Shown piece by piece: positions 1 through 9,442 of a stretch of 64,000 nucleotides of DNA. Origin of the DNA: JAJEFO01 sp965221845 (GTDB taxonomy: Bacteria > Pseudomonadota > Alphaproteobacteria > Rhodobacterales > Rhodobacteraceae); contig OZ244919.1 in assembly GCA_965221845.1 (NCBI GenBank), forward strand, positions 3,596,001 through 3,660,000. The letters run 5' to 3'. The notes under the pieces were generated by a model. That model saw only the letters and a list, made by a program, of their open reading frames with translations, was not told the origin of the DNA and did not search any database. The stretch's first letter is position 1. The number at the start of each line of letters is the position of its first letter. The translations under genes and the position numbers were made by a program.

Positions 1-1
1 C

Positions 2-1075
2 GTGTTCTTCTGGGGCGCCATCCTGAGCGCCGTCGGCGTGGCGGGCCACCTCGTCGCGCAGGGCTTTGCCGCGATCCTGCTGTCAAGGTCGCTTGCGGGC
101 TTCGGCTACGGGCTGGTCTATGCGGCCGCGCAGATCTACATCAGCCAGCATGCCAAGCGCGATCGCCGCAGCTCGGGGTTCTCCGTGTTCTTTGCCGTGA
201 TCGTCTCGGCCGAAATCTGCGGCCCGGCCCTGGGCGGCGTGCTGGCGGACAGGCTCGGTCCAGGGTCCGCGCTGGTGGCGGCGACCGCCGTCGCCGCGAT
301 CTCGGCGCTGGTCTGCATGCTCCTCATCTCGCGCGCGGCGCCCGACCTGACGGACGCTTCGGACACGCCGGAGGCGGCCGGACCGGAGGGCGCTTCCGGC
401 GGCCCGCGACGCATGCCCGTCATCGACTTGGACGTGTTCCGGGCAATCCTGCTGAACCCGAGGTTCCTGGTGACGATCATCTGCTTCGCGATTCCCGCCA
501 AGGCGCTCCTGACCGGCGGGCTCTTCCTTCTGGTGCCGCTTGCCGTCGCCGAATCGGGAGGCAGCGCCGCCGACAGCGCCCGGGTGATCATGGCCTACGG
601 AATCGCGATCCTGCTGCTTGCGCCCGTGATGTCGCCGCTGGCCGATCACTGGCGGAAGTTCCATCTCTGGGTGGCCGTCGGCTGCGGCGTCGCGGGGACA
701 GGGCTCGTCATGCCGCATACGTGGCACACGCTGGGCTTCGAAGGCCTGGTCGTGCTCATGGTCGCCACCCTGCTGTTCGGCGTCGGCCAGACCCTGTCCA
801 TACCGTCCCAGATCAGCTATCTCATGCAGGTGTCGGAGGCGCGGGGCACCGGTGCCGGCTCGGTGCTGGGCGTCTTCCGCTTCATCGAGCGCCTTGGCTC
901 GCTCGCCGGCCCGCTGGTCGCGAGCGGCCTGCTGCTCGCGTCGCAGCCGGAGGAGGCGCTCATGCTGATGGGAATCGTGGCCGTGCTGCTGATGGCCTGC
1001 GGACTGAGCTGGTACCTGGCGTTTGGGGACCAGGACGAGGGAGATGCGATCCGTGACCTGCTTGTCGAGACGTGA
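2..1075 (+). CDS. MFS transporter, 5' end outside window
   Basis: This is a polytopic inner-membrane carrier of the major facilitator superfamily. The visible 357 residues contain about ten hydrophobic segments, an MFS-type loop (GPALGGVLADRLG, about residue 75) and a long hydrophilic linker at about residues 112-145 that separates the N- and C-terminal halves. The first membrane segment is missing, so the true start lies before base 1 and the GTG at base 2 is only the first visible codon. The 3' end overlaps the next gene by 32 bases, which implies co-transcription with the binding protein, GNAT-like and phosphatase genes. The substrate cannot be told from the sequence. Confidence 0.85.
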   Translation: MFFWGAILSAVGVAGHLVAQGFAAILLSRSLAGFGYGLVYAAAQIYISQHAKRDRRSSGFSVFFAVIVSAEICGPALGGVLADRLGPGSALVAATAVAAISALVCMLLISRAAPDLTDASDTPEAAGPEGASGGPRRMPVIDLDVFRAILLNPRFLVTIICFAIPAKALLTGGLFLLVPLAVAESGGSAADSARVIMAYGIAILLLAPVMSPLADHWRKFHLWVAVGCGVAGTGLVMPHTWHTLGFEGLVVLMVATLLFGVGQTLSIPSQISYLMQVSEARGTGAGSVLGVFRFIERLGSLAGPLVASGLLLASQPEEALMLMGIVAVLLMACGLSWYLAFGDQDEGDAIRDLLVET

Positions 1076-2084
1076 CCTGCTTGCCTGTCCGCTTGCCCTG
1101 GGCGTGGCGGGCGCCATGCCGGGAGGCGTTCGCGCCGACGCTTCCGGCAAGTCCGTCTTCATGGTGCTGTGGCGTGGCGAAACCGAGGTCGAGAACGGCT
1201 TTCGCGAATATTTCGCGGAGGCCGGCGTTCCCGTCAACCTGACGATTCGGTCCATAGACCGGGACGTGAGCAGGATCCCGGCCATCCTCGGGGAGATCGA
1301 GCGTGTCCAGCCCGATCTCGTCTACACTTGGGGCACGTCGGTCACGCTCGGCATAGCCGGGCGGGATCCGGAACTGGCCGACGGTCCGGAAGACTATCCC
1401 CCCAGGATCCTGGACAGGCCCGTCCTGTTCACGATGGTGTCGCAGCCCGTTCGCTCCCGCATCATCGAGGCCTTCGGACCGACGGGCCGCAACGTGACCG
1501 GGGTCAGTCACATCGTTCCGGTGGAAACGCAGGTCAAGGCGCTGACCGCCTACATGCCGGTGGACCGCATCGCGGCCATCTACACCCCGACGGAGTCGAA
1601 CTCGGTGCTGGCGGTCGAGCAGCTCGCCTCCACGGCGGACCGTCTCGGGATCCGGGTTGACGAGTTCCCGGTCCCGCTTGACTCGGAAGGCAACCCCAGC
1701 CGGGCGGCCCTGCCGGCGCTCGTCGAAGAGGCGGCTGGCGGCGGGCCGCAATTCCTCTACCTGGGGCCCGACAGCTTTGTCGGAGAGAACGCCCAGCAGA
1801 TCACCGATCTCGCGAATGCGCGGCGGCTCCCGTCCTTCGCCTCGACCGAGCGGATGCTCGCTGCGTCGGATGCGCTGTACGGGCTCGTGGCCCCCTACCG
1901 GAAGGTCGGCCGCTTCACCGCCCAGAAGGCCGAGCGCGTGCTGTGCGGCGAGGACGCCGTGGGAGACATCCCTGTCGAGGTGATGCCGGAATTCTCGTAC
2001 CAGATCCGGGCAGACGTCGCGCGGTCCCTCAAGATCCTGCCCAACCTGTCGCTTCTCGACTACGCGGAAATCATCGGCCAATGA
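1044..2084 (+). CDS. orphan ABC-type substrate-binding protein (ABC_sub_bind family)
   Basis: The 346-residue product resembles periplasmic binding proteins of the ABC_sub_bind (PF04392) type. Features include YTWGTSVTLG near residue 95, TGRNVTGVS, and the hinge-region stretches PQFLYLGPDSF and LPSFASTERM. The ATG at 1044 is preferred because it follows GACGAGGGAG and begins a Tat-like signal (SRRDLLACPLALG), so the protein is probably exported folded. It overlaps the MFS gene by 32 bases and the next gene by ATGA. No permease or ATPase is adjacent. Together with the downstream phosphatase this suggests a ligand sensor rather than a transporter component; that role is inference. Confidence 0.8.
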   Translation: MRSVTCLSRRDLLACPLALGVAGAMPGGVRADASGKSVFMVLWRGETEVENGFREYFAEAGVPVNLTIRSIDRDVSRIPAILGEIERVQPDLVYTWGTSVTLGIAGRDPELADGPEDYPPRILDRPVLFTMVSQPVRSRIIEAFGPTGRNVTGVSHIVPVETQVKALTAYMPVDRIAAIYTPTESNSVLAVEQLASTADRLGIRVDEFPVPLDSEGNPSRAALPALVEEAAGGGPQFLYLGPDSFVGENAQQITDLANARRLPSFASTERMLAASDALYGLVAPYRKVGRFTAQKAERVLCGEDAVGDIPVEVMPEFSYQIRADVARSLKILPNLSLLDYAEIIGQ

Positions 2085-2851
2085 CCGCTGCACCCCTTCC
2101 AGGCCCCGCGCGAGAGACCAGGGGCGCGCTTCGGGACGCCGCGGAACGCCGCCTTGGGCGGTGCGCCGAAGCCATGCCGGCAGGAACCGGCCTGCGGCTT
2201 GCGACGATGGCGGACATCCCGGCCCTCACGGAGATCACCGACTGGGCGACGAGCCGGTCGCGGCGGGAGGGCCTGTTCCTGCGCATGTCCGAGGAATTCC
2301 TGGCGGGTTTCGTCCGGGACGGCATCGTGCTCCTTCCGGTATCTGGCAGCAGGATTCTCGGATACAGCAACGCGATGCAGGCAAACGACGACCATCCGCC
2401 TTTCCTCGATGGCACGTACCGCCAGCTGCCAGGACTGCTCTTCGGCACGGTTCTCGGTCCCGAAGCGCGCGCGCAGCGGTGGCATGACAGGCTGATCCGC
2501 ATCCGCACGGACATCCTCCGCATGTTCGGGCTCCCTTCCGTGCAGTGCACGGTGTCGCCCTTCAACCGGATCTCCCTCGGCAACCTGCTTGCGGCCGGGT
2601 TCCGCGCCCATGGATTGAAGGACATGCTCGACGGACATCCGCGCTTCCTGCTCCAGCATGACTTCGGACAGAAGGCGATGCCGGACAAGGTGCGCAGCCT
2701 ACCGCTGCCGGAGTCGGGAAGCCTGGCGGATCACGCGGCCTTGCTGGCGGACGGCTTTGTCGGGGTGAGCCTGGAGCGGGGCGAGACCAGCGTCCTGCAC
2801 TACGCGGCGGGATCCGGGCAGGGGGCTGAAGCCGGCGGCCTGGAGGAATGA
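2081..2851 (+). CDS. GNAT-like N-acetyltransferase domain protein
   Basis: This 256-residue soluble protein starts at an ATGA overlap with the preceding stop codon, which indicates translational coupling. Residues 30-70 (LRLATMADIPALTEITDW) look like the first strand and helix of a GNAT fold. The C-terminal part has a variant of the acetyl-CoA fold (VSPFNRISLGNLLAAGFR). The acceptor is unknown, and the fold call is based on pattern rather than a profile search. Its position between an orphan binding protein and a SpoIIE phosphatase suggests a signalling or modification role. Confidence 0.5.
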   Translation: MTAAPLPGPARETRGALRDAAERRLGRCAEAMPAGTGLRLATMADIPALTEITDWATSRSRREGLFLRMSEEFLAGFVRDGIVLLPVSGSRILGYSNAMQANDDHPPFLDGTYRQLPGLLFGTVLGPEARAQRWHDRLIRIRTDILRMFGLPSVQCTVSPFNRISLGNLLAAGFRAHGLKDMLDGHPRFLLQHDFGQKAMPDKVRSLPLPESGSLADHAALLADGFVGVSLERGETSVLHYAAGSGQGAEAGGLEE

Positions 2852-3090
2852 AGGGGAATCATGCCGTTGACTGAACCGGCGGAACATGACGCGTCCGGTG
2901 CGTGCCGGAAGGGCGGGCCTCCTGCCGGCCTTCGGCACGGCAAGGCCCTTCGGGGCGCAGGACGCGACCGGGCCTCCGGGACCGGGGCGCCTGCAGGGCG
3001 AGCGGCGTTTGCGCCGTCAGCCCCGACGGTCCGTGAAACCGGCTTGCAGGCTGGTGCGCGCCGCGTTCCGGCCAGCGGTGCGGCTTCCGG

Positions 3091-5088
3091 ATGAAGGCGG
3101 GGTCCACAGCGGGAGCGGTCCGGGCGAGGCGGAGCCTGCGGCGCGGCGTCACCCTGATTGCGGCGGCGGCCCTGATTGCGGTCTCGGCGATCGTCATCGC
3201 CTATGCGGAATTCCGCGAGAGCCTGGTGAGCCGACGGTACGAAGCGGCATGGACCGCGGCGCAGTCGGACCTTCTCAGCACGATGCTGGACCTCTATCGC
3301 GCGCGGCTGGGGGACATCGTCAGGCAAGTGGTCCTGAACGACGAGATCGACACGGCGCTGGGCGGCGCCGCCTCCGAAGAGCTCGGCCGGGTTCTCGACC
3401 GCGCGCGCAACGTTCTCCCCGAGCGGCCGGAATTCGCGGTGCTCTCCGCCTCGGGAGAGGTCCTGGCCACTGCGGGCGACGAGGCGGGACTTGTCCTGTC
3501 CGGCACGGCGCTGCGACGGGCGACGGATGAATTCCGGAGCCGCACCGTCTTCCAGGGCCTCGGGCGCTCCCTCTCGGGGTCCCTTGGCGGACAGGCGGCG
3601 GACGAGGTCCGGAACCGCATCGTCTTCTCCTCGAGCGGGTCCCCCTTCCTGGCTCACTACGCTCCGGTGAGGCGCGGCGACGCCGTCGTGGGCCAGGTCG
3701 CGGCGTTTCTCGAGATCAGCGACGGCATCTCAAGCTTCTTCCCGGCGCTGAGCGGGCTGGCGTTCGTGCCGCCTGCCGGCGGGCCGATCAGGCTTGCGGG
3801 CGACGTTCCGGCTTTCGGCCCCGCCCTGTCGGAAGCCGGCGAACGGGCTGGGCACCGGATCCTGACGAGCCCGGACGGCAGGCGGTTCGACGTTGCGATC
3901 CTGCCGCTCGCGGATGGCGACGGGCCCCCTTCGGGCGCGCTCGTCTTCCTGAGGGACATTTCCGACGCCCTGGAGCGCGAGGAGGTGCTGGCCATGCTGG
4001 CGCTTTCGTCCGTCCTGGTCATCATCCTGCTTTCGCTCGGGCTGCTCGCGCAGGCGCTCCGCATCGGCTTCAGGCCGCTCGGCGCGGTGGTGTACCTGCT
4101 TGACGCCATGGCGCGCGGAGAGACCGGCCTGCGGATGCGCGATGTCGAGGCGCGGCCGGACCCCGAAAGCCTCGTCGAAGGGGTGCCGGAACGATTTGTC
4201 CACCACAGCGCCGCCAGGATGGACGAGAAGGCGGACGGCCACGGGCAGGCGGGCGCCGGCCGGCGCGCGGTCGCGGAGATCGACACGCTTCTCGACACGG
4301 TGGAACGCTTCCGGGCCAGCATCGGCGTCCGCAACGCCCTGATCGCGGTTCAGGAGCAGCTCGAGAGCGCGAGGCGGATCCAGCAGTCCCTGCTCCCCGA
4401 GGACTTCGCGCTGGATCCGGGCCTCGAGATCGACGGACGCATGCGTGCCGCCCAGGACGTCGGGGGAGACTTCTTCGACGCCTTTCCGGTGGGAGAGGGC
4501 CGCATCGCCGTTGTGATCGCGGACGTGTCGGGCAAGGGCATCGCCGCCGCGCTCTTCGCGGCGCAGGCGAGCGTCGTCCTGCGGTCGCACTGCCAGACGC
4601 CCGAGAACCTGTCCGAGCAGATAAAGGCGGCCAACAACGCGCTCTGCCAGCGCAACCCGGAAGAGATGTTCCTGACGGCCATCATGGCCTTCGTGACGCC
4701 GCGAACGGGCGAGGTCGCCTTCGTCAATGCCGGCCACTGTCCGCCAATGATCGCCGGCCCGGACGGCAAGGTGAGGCTGGAGACGACAACGCCCAATCTC
4801 GTGCTCGGCGTCATACCGGACGTGGACTGGACGCTGCATCAACTGACCCTGGGCCCCGAGGAAACCCTGCTCTTTCACAGCGACGGGTTCGACGAGGCGC
4901 AGACGAACGACGGCGAGATACTCGGCCGGGACAGCTCCATGGAGATCTTCGGCAAGGTTGTCCGCGAGGCCGGCGGCCTGGGCTGCGCGGACGTGTCCGC
5001 ACGCATCCTGGAGGAGATCGACCGGTTTGCGGGCGATGCGCCGCAAGCCGACGACATCACGCTGATGACGATGAGGCGGGCTGGCTGA
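3091..5088 (+). CDS. membrane sensor with HAMP-like linker and SpoIIE/RsbU-type PP2C phosphatase domain
   Basis: The 665-residue protein has a membrane segment at about residues 19-40 and a periplasmic sensor region to about residue 298. A second membrane segment (residues 300-322) is followed by a HAMP-like linker and a PP2C-family SpoIIE phosphatase domain from about residue 440. Metal-binding and catalytic signatures are intact: DVGGDFFDAF, DVSGKGIAAALFAA, NAGHCPP, HSDGFDEA and QADDITLM. Such enzymes dephosphorylate anti-sigma-factor antagonists in partner-switching pathways. No STAS or HPK-type kinase partner lies next to it. About 240 bases separate it from the GNAT-like gene on the same strand. 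Confidence 0.88.
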   Translation: MKAGSTAGAVRARRSLRRGVTLIAAAALIAVSAIVIAYAEFRESLVSRRYEAAWTAAQSDLLSTMLDLYRARLGDIVRQVVLNDEIDTALGGAASEELGRVLDRARNVLPERPEFAVLSASGEVLATAGDEAGLVLSGTALRRATDEFRSRTVFQGLGRSLSGSLGGQAADEVRNRIVFSSSGSPFLAHYAPVRRGDAVVGQVAAFLEISDGISSFFPALSGLAFVPPAGGPIRLAGDVPAFGPALSEAGERAGHRILTSPDGRRFDVAILPLADGDGPPSGALVFLRDISDALEREEVLAMLALSSVLVIILLSLGLLAQALRIGFRPLGAVVYLLDAMARGETGLRMRDVEARPDPESLVEGVPERFVHHSAARMDEKADGHGQAGAGRRAVAEIDTLLDTVERFRASIGVRNALIAVQEQLESARRIQQSLLPEDFALDPGLEIDGRMRAAQDVGGDFFDAFPVGEGRIAVVIADVSGKGIAAALFAAQASVVLRSHCQTPENLSEQIKAANNALCQRNPEEMFLTAIMAFVTPRTGEVAFVNAGHCPPMIAGPDGKVRLETTTPNLVLGVIPDVDWTLHQLTLGPEETLLFHSDGFDEAQTNDGEILGRDSSMEIFGKVVREAGGLGCADVSARILEEIDRFAGDAPQADDITLMTMRRAG

Positions 5089-5181
5089 GCGCGCGGCGGC
5101 GCCACCGGGGAGCGCTCTTGCCTGGCGCCGGCATGAAGAGGGCGCGCCGGGCCCGGGCCGGAAGCGGACGTCCGGGCGCGA

Positions 5182-6192
5182 TCAGTGCGGAACGGCTCCC
5201 GGCCCGATCTGCCTGGTCATCCTCTCGAGGCGCTGCATTGCCCGCACCCCGTCATCGATCGTCGGCACGTCGCGTTTCCGGCCTCTCAGGAAGGCCGCCA
5301 CATCTGCCAGCAAGGCCGCATAGCCCTTGTGATCCTCGTTTTCCGCCACGGTGAAGTTCGGAGTCCAGCTTACGGTGTCGCAGCCCTGGTCAAGCGTTGC
5401 GTCCTGCCGTTCCGCCTTCAGCGGGGGATCGCGATACAGCGACACGTTGACCACGTTGTCGATATGCAGCCTCGCGTGATCACCCATGATGCGCACTTCC
5501 TCCATCGGCGTCCCGCGTGACTGAACGGTGCCCATGACTATGTTCCCGAGCTTGCCGCTGTCGGTCTGGAAGCCGAGATGCACGAGAAGCTTGCCGGGCG
5601 CGGTCGAGAGGCTGCGTACCGACATCGTGCCGAGATCCTCGTCGAGGAACCACGGAATCAGGTCCATGTAATGGATGCAGTGATGCAGGTAGAAGCCGCT
5701 GTGGTCCGTCTGGCCGGCGAAGTATCCCGGGGCGGTCATGTAGGCGCCGGTTATTCCCAGCACTTCGCCGAAACCGCCGTTCCGGAGAACGTTCCTGGCG
5801 ATCCGGTTGCCGACCGAATAGCGTTTCATGAATCCGACGAAGACCGGCTTGCCTGCCTCCCGGGAGGCCGCCGCGATCTCGGCCGCCTCGGCGGCGGTTG
5901 CGGCTGGCGGCTTTTCCAGGAAAACCGCCTTCCCGGCCCTGAGCGCCGCCATGCTCGCGGTCTTGTGCGTCTCCGGCCCGACGGCCACGCCGATGACATC
6001 CAGCCCGGGCATTGCAACCATGTCCTTGAAATCGGTGAAGCGCCGGGAGACGCCGAAATCTCCTGCGGCTTGCTGCAGCGCGCTTTCCTTGCGGTCGCAC
6101 AGGGCCGCGATCCTGATTCCGCTCCGGCCAAGCTGCGGAAGCAGCATCCTGCGGGCATGCCGTCCGCACCCGATCCATCCGATGCTGATCAT
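5182..6192 (-). CDS. Gfo/Idh/MocA-family NAD(P)-dependent oxidoreductase
   Basis: The 336-residue protein has an N-terminal Rossmann fold (IGWIGCGRHARRM) and the family EKP catalytic motif (FLEKPPAAT, about residue 92). The C-terminal substrate domain carries YLHHCIHYMDLIPWF, whose histidines fit the catalytic region. Family members oxidise or reduce sugars and sugar derivatives with a tightly bound NAD(P). Its ATG overlaps the stop of the sugar-epimerase-like gene by ATGA, so the two are co-translated and probably act on the same carbohydrate after import by the neighbouring ABC system. The exact substrate is not recognisable. Confidence 0.85.
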   Translation of the reverse strand: MISIGWIGCGRHARRMLLPQLGRSGIRIAALCDRKESALQQAAGDFGVSRRFTDFKDMVAMPGLDVIGVAVGPETHKTASMAALRAGKAVFLEKPPAATAAEAAEIAAASREAGKPVFVGFMKRYSVGNRIARNVLRNGGFGEVLGITGAYMTAPGYFAGQTDHSGFYLHHCIHYMDLIPWFLDEDLGTMSVRSLSTAPGKLLVHLGFQTDSGKLGNIVMGTVQSRGTPMEEVRIMGDHARLHIDNVVNVSLYRDPPLKAERQDATLDQGCDTVSWTPNFTVAENEDHKGYAALLADVAAFLRGRKRDVPTIDDGVRAMQRLERMTRQIGPGAVPH

Positions 6193-7076
6193 CCTTCCCG
6201 CCCCGCCAGTGCCATCGCGCTGCGAATCACTTCCAGCCCGGCGCGAAGCCTCGCGCTCTCATCCTCCTGCGGCGGGCGCCATTGCGCGATGGGAAGGGCG
6301 ATGCGGTCATCTTCACGCCGGAAAGGCTCAAGGGATATCGGACCCTGGTAGCCTGCCGCGTCCAGGGCGAGCATCACCGCGTTCCAGTCAACATGACCGG
6401 TGCCGGGATGGCCGCGATGGTTTTCGTTTGCCTGGAAATGCGCGATCCGGCTCCCGGCCGCCCGGATCGCGCCGGTGATGGAGGGATCCTCCATGTTCAT
6501 GTGGAAAGTGTCGAGCAGCAGCTTGCAGGCCGGACTGCCGACCGCATCGACAAGCTCGATGGCCTGGCGGGTCGTGCAGAGAATGTCGGTCTCGAACCTG
6601 TTCAGCGGCTCGACCGCCATGACGACCCCTGCCGAACGTGCAGCGGATGCCAGTCTCGCAAGGCCGGAAATCGTGCGGTCCCGGCGCGCGGCGATGTCAG
6701 TGTCATCGCGCGGCCCGGGGCGGCGTCCGGCAAAGACCATGGGCTCGCCGTAGAGAGGGCCGCCGACAATCCCGGCGCCAATCTCGGCGGCCAGGTCGAT
6801 GCAGTGCATGATGTAGTCGAATCCGCCCTGACGGCTGCGGGCGCTGGCCGAGGCGATCGACCGCCGGAGATTGAGGCGGGCCGCGAGGACAACGGATATT
6901 CCCGCGCCGTCGGCGGCTGATTTCACGTCGGCGGCCTTGAGCCGGTCTTCGGGCTCAGGCACGAGCAGTTCGATGAAATCGAACCCGAGTCCGGCCGCCG
7001 TGTCGAAACAGTGCAGGTCATCCCCGGAAAGCGGACGGGCGAACTGCATCGATATTATGCCGACCGGATTCTTCAC
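6189..7076 (-). CDS. sugar phosphate isomerase/epimerase, D-tagatose/D-psicose 3-epimerase-like
   Basis: This 295-residue TIM-barrel protein of the xylose-isomerase-like superfamily has the metal and substrate motifs of ketose 3-epimerases: AVEPLNRFETD, LLDTFHMNMED, HFQANENHRGHPG with GHVDW, and a final catalytic Glu in ISLEPF. It probably epimerises a free ketose in the cytoplasm. The start is a GTG preceded by a GAGGCGG-type ribosome site. It is coupled to the downstream oxidoreductase by an ATGA overlap and lies 594 bases from the sugar permease gene, so it may have its own promoter. Substrate specificity within the family is uncertain. Confidence 0.82.
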   Translation of the reverse strand: MKNPVGIISMQFARPLSGDDLHCFDTAAGLGFDFIELLVPEPEDRLKAADVKSAADGAGISVVLAARLNLRRSIASASARSRQGGFDYIMHCIDLAAEIGAGIVGGPLYGEPMVFAGRRPGPRDDTDIAARRDRTISGLARLASAARSAGVVMAVEPLNRFETDILCTTRQAIELVDAVGSPACKLLLDTFHMNMEDPSITGAIRAAGSRIAHFQANENHRGHPGTGHVDWNAVMLALDAAGYQGPISLEPFRREDDRIALPIAQWRPPQEDESARLRAGLEVIRSAMALAGREG

Positions 7077-7670
7077 CGGTCCGCCTCAGCAGAGGCGCGG
7101 CCGGCCAGGAGCGGCGCCTGCAGTGCCGCGGGCGGACCCGGTCGCGGAAAATGCGCAGGCCCCGGCTTCCGGCCCGGCGCGGGCGCAGCCTGCCGAAAGG
7201 CCGCCTTCGCCATCTCCCGGCCGGTCCGGAAAGCGATCGCCGGCGCATGCGCCCGGCAAGGGCATGGCCGGCGGAGGCGAGCCCGGGCCGCCCGGAAAGA
7301 GGTCATGCCGGCATGCCGGAAGCCGCCGGCCCGCCACGGGCGGCGGCCGCTGCTTCCGTCTCCCGACGGACGATGCGGATTCCGCGCGTCGGGCGCGGCG
7401 CAGGAAGGGGGGCGTTCATGCGCGATCATGCGTCCGTCAGGCTGCAGCGTGGCTCCGGGCGTGGCGGACGCCTGCGAGGCCTTCCCTTCCGCGCAGTCTC
7501 CGGCGCCGGGCCGCGGCCGACCGCACGGGGATGACGGGCCCGTCTTCAGGGTTCGAGCCGGCCGGCGCAAGGCGTGCCGAAGACGCACCGCGAGGAAACG
7601 CCGCGTCGTCATGCCGGCCATTCCCCTCCCTCCCGGCACCCGTTGGCGGCCGTTCCCCGAAGCCGCCCCG
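7077..7670. other. 594-base intergenic region, no supported gene
   Basis: This region separates the sugar permease gene from the epimerase gene, both read leftwards. It contains GC-rich inverted sequences (for example near 7322-7348) but no T-run that would mark an intrinsic terminator. All frames give Arg/Pro-rich translations typical of non-coding GC-rich DNA. A promoter for the epimerase gene may lie here, but none stands out. Confidence 0.5.
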
Positions 7671-8507
7671 TCATCCCTTCACCGCGCCCCGGGTCAGGCC
7701 GGAGATCAGCTGTTTCTGGACGAGAAGAAAGAGCACCGTCGCGGGCAGCGCGCCAACGATCCCTCCGGCCGTCAGCAGCCCCCATTGAACTTCATACTCG
7801 CCGATCAGGGTCTGCACGGCGACGGTGATCGGCCGCACCTCGCGGCCACCGAGCGTCAGCGCATAGAGATACTCGTTCCACGACGTGATGAAGATGTAGA
7901 TCCCGGTGGCGACAATGCCCGGCAGGCACAGCGGGAGAATCACGCGCCGCAGGGCCTGGATGCGCGAGCAGCCATCGGTCATGGCCGCCTCGTCCAGGGA
8001 TTTCGGAATTCCGTTCATGTAGCTGACCATCATCCAGATCGAGAACGGGATCGCGACGGTGGAATTGGCTATGATCAGCGCAAGATGGGTGTCGAGCAGG
8101 CCCAGCTGCCGCATCAGGATGAACAGCGGCAGGATCAGCAGGACAAGAGGAAACATGTTGATCACCAGGAACTGCGTCATCAGGGCCTTCCTTGCCCTGA
8201 ACTCGAATCTCGAGAAGGAGTAGGCCGCGGTCACGCTGAGCGACAGGCCCACGACGACGGTTCCGCTCGCGACGATCAGGCTGTCGAGCAGGTTGTCGGC
8301 AAACCCCACCGTTCCGAACAGCCGCGCGTAGCTTTCGAAAGTTGCATCGGCGAGCGACGGCCCGCGAGTGAACAGGGTGCTTTCCTGGCTCACCGAAGTG
8401 ACGAACATCCATAGATACGGCGCGAGAGTGAACGCGAGTATCGCCAGCATCGGCGCGTCGACGGTCAGGATCCGCCTGCCGAGAGCCGATCTGCGCGCCG
8501 CCGTCAT
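7671..8507 (-). CDS. carbohydrate ABC transporter permease (MalG-type)
   Basis: The 278-residue inner-membrane protein has six predicted membrane spans and the EAA loop (EAAMTDGCSRIQALRRVILP) that docks on the ATPase. It is the MalG-like half of a CUT1-type sugar importer. Its ATG overlaps the stop of the MalF-type permease by four bases, so the two subunits are coupled. The C-terminus (QLISGLTRGAVKG) is typical of the family. Confidence 0.92.
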   Translation of the reverse strand: MTAARRSALGRRILTVDAPMLAILAFTLAPYLWMFVTSVSQESTLFTRGPSLADATFESYARLFGTVGFADNLLDSLIVASGTVVVGLSLSVTAAYSFSRFEFRARKALMTQFLVINMFPLVLLILPLFILMRQLGLLDTHLALIIANSTVAIPFSIWMMVSYMNGIPKSLDEAAMTDGCSRIQALRRVILPLCLPGIVATGIYIFITSWNEYLYALTLGGREVRPITVAVQTLIGEYEVQWGLLTAGGIVGALPATVLFLLVQKQLISGLTRGAVKG

Positions 8508-9412
8508 GAGAGCGCCCGGCCTGCGCGCCGCAGGTAGAAGAGGACGAAGAGCATCAGCAGCAAGGTGAACAGGACGGCGATCGCGGAACCGTAGCCGAAG
8601 TCCAGGTTGGTCCGGGCCCTGATGAAGGCGTAGAGCGGCAGCGTATGTGTCGAGTATCCGGGACCGCCGCCCGTCATCACGAATATGACGTCAAAGCTGT
8701 TGGCAACCCAGATCAGCCGAAGCAGGACGGCTGTCAGCACCACGCCGGATATTCCGGGAAGCGTGATGTGCCAGAACTGGCGCCACTTGCCCGCGCCATC
8801 GATCCGGGCCGCCTCGTAATGGCTTGGGGGTATGGCCTGCAGTCCCGCCAGGATCATGACGGCAAAGAACGGGAAGCCCTGCCATGTCAGGGTGAGAACG
8901 ATGGACGCCAGCGCGGTGTCAGGATCCGCCAGCCACGGCACGGCCTGCCGGATGATGCCGAGACGGAGCAGGAACTCGTTCGCGACGCCGTAGTTGCTGT
9001 CGTAGATCCACGCCCACATCAAGGCAATGACAACCGACGGCAGCGCCCATGGAATGATGATCAGCGCACGGGCAGCAGGTCTCCAGGGAAAGTCCTGGTT
9101 GAGCAGCAGGGCGGTGACAAGCCCGAGGAGCAGCTGCGCCGGAATCGTCGCCCCCATCCAGATGACCGTGTGCCGGAACGAGATCCAGAAAACCTCGTCC
9201 GCAAGCAGCGTCCGAAAGTTCTCGAGGCCGATCCAGCGGAAGTCGTTGGGCCTGAAGAGGACATATTCGTGCAAGCTCATCCATGCCGTCTGCAGCATCG
9301 GCAGGAACACGATGCCCAGTGTCACCAGCACTGCCGGCGACAGCAGCGCATATGGCAGCACCCGCCGGCCGAGCCGTTGCATGCCGGCCGTGCCCGCGCG
9401 GGGGGACTGCAT
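8504..9412 (-). CDS. carbohydrate ABC transporter permease (MalF/UgpA-type)
   Basis: The 302-residue permease has six membrane segments and the EAA motif (EAARIDGAGKWRQFWHITLP, about residue 200). It pairs with the downstream MalG-type subunit. It follows the binding-protein gene after 30 bases, in the same leftward operon. Its length is normal for CUT1 permeases. Confidence 0.92.
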   Translation of the reverse strand: MQSPRAGTAGMQRLGRRVLPYALLSPAVLVTLGIVFLPMLQTAWMSLHEYVLFRPNDFRWIGLENFRTLLADEVFWISFRHTVIWMGATIPAQLLLGLVTALLLNQDFPWRPAARALIIIPWALPSVVIALMWAWIYDSNYGVANEFLLRLGIIRQAVPWLADPDTALASIVLTLTWQGFPFFAVMILAGLQAIPPSHYEAARIDGAGKWRQFWHITLPGISGVVLTAVLLRLIWVANSFDVIFVMTGGGPGYSTHTLPLYAFIRARTNLDFGYGSAIAVLFTLLLMLFVLFYLRRAGRALS

Positions 9413-9442
9413 GGCTGCCGTCGCCGCCGGAGTTCGCAGCGC

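Noticed and set aside
2861..3094. A 77-codon frame with AAGGGGAA upstream and an ATGA overlap with the phosphatase start.
   Set aside because: Codon third positions are not GC-enriched like neighbouring genes and the translation is Gly/Arg/Ala-rich without any motif. The overlap is probably chance. A conserved orthologue would change this view.
5087..5117. GAGCGC ... GCGCTC as a terminator between the convergent phosphatase and oxidoreductase genes.
   Set aside because: A six-base stem with a 19-base loop and no T-run is too weak.
7073..7639. A leftward frame of about 180 codons that fills the gap before the epimerase gene and overlaps its GTG.
   Set aside because: Despite a purine-rich site before an ATG, the product is Arg/Pro/Ala-rich low-complexity text typical of non-coding GC-rich DNA.
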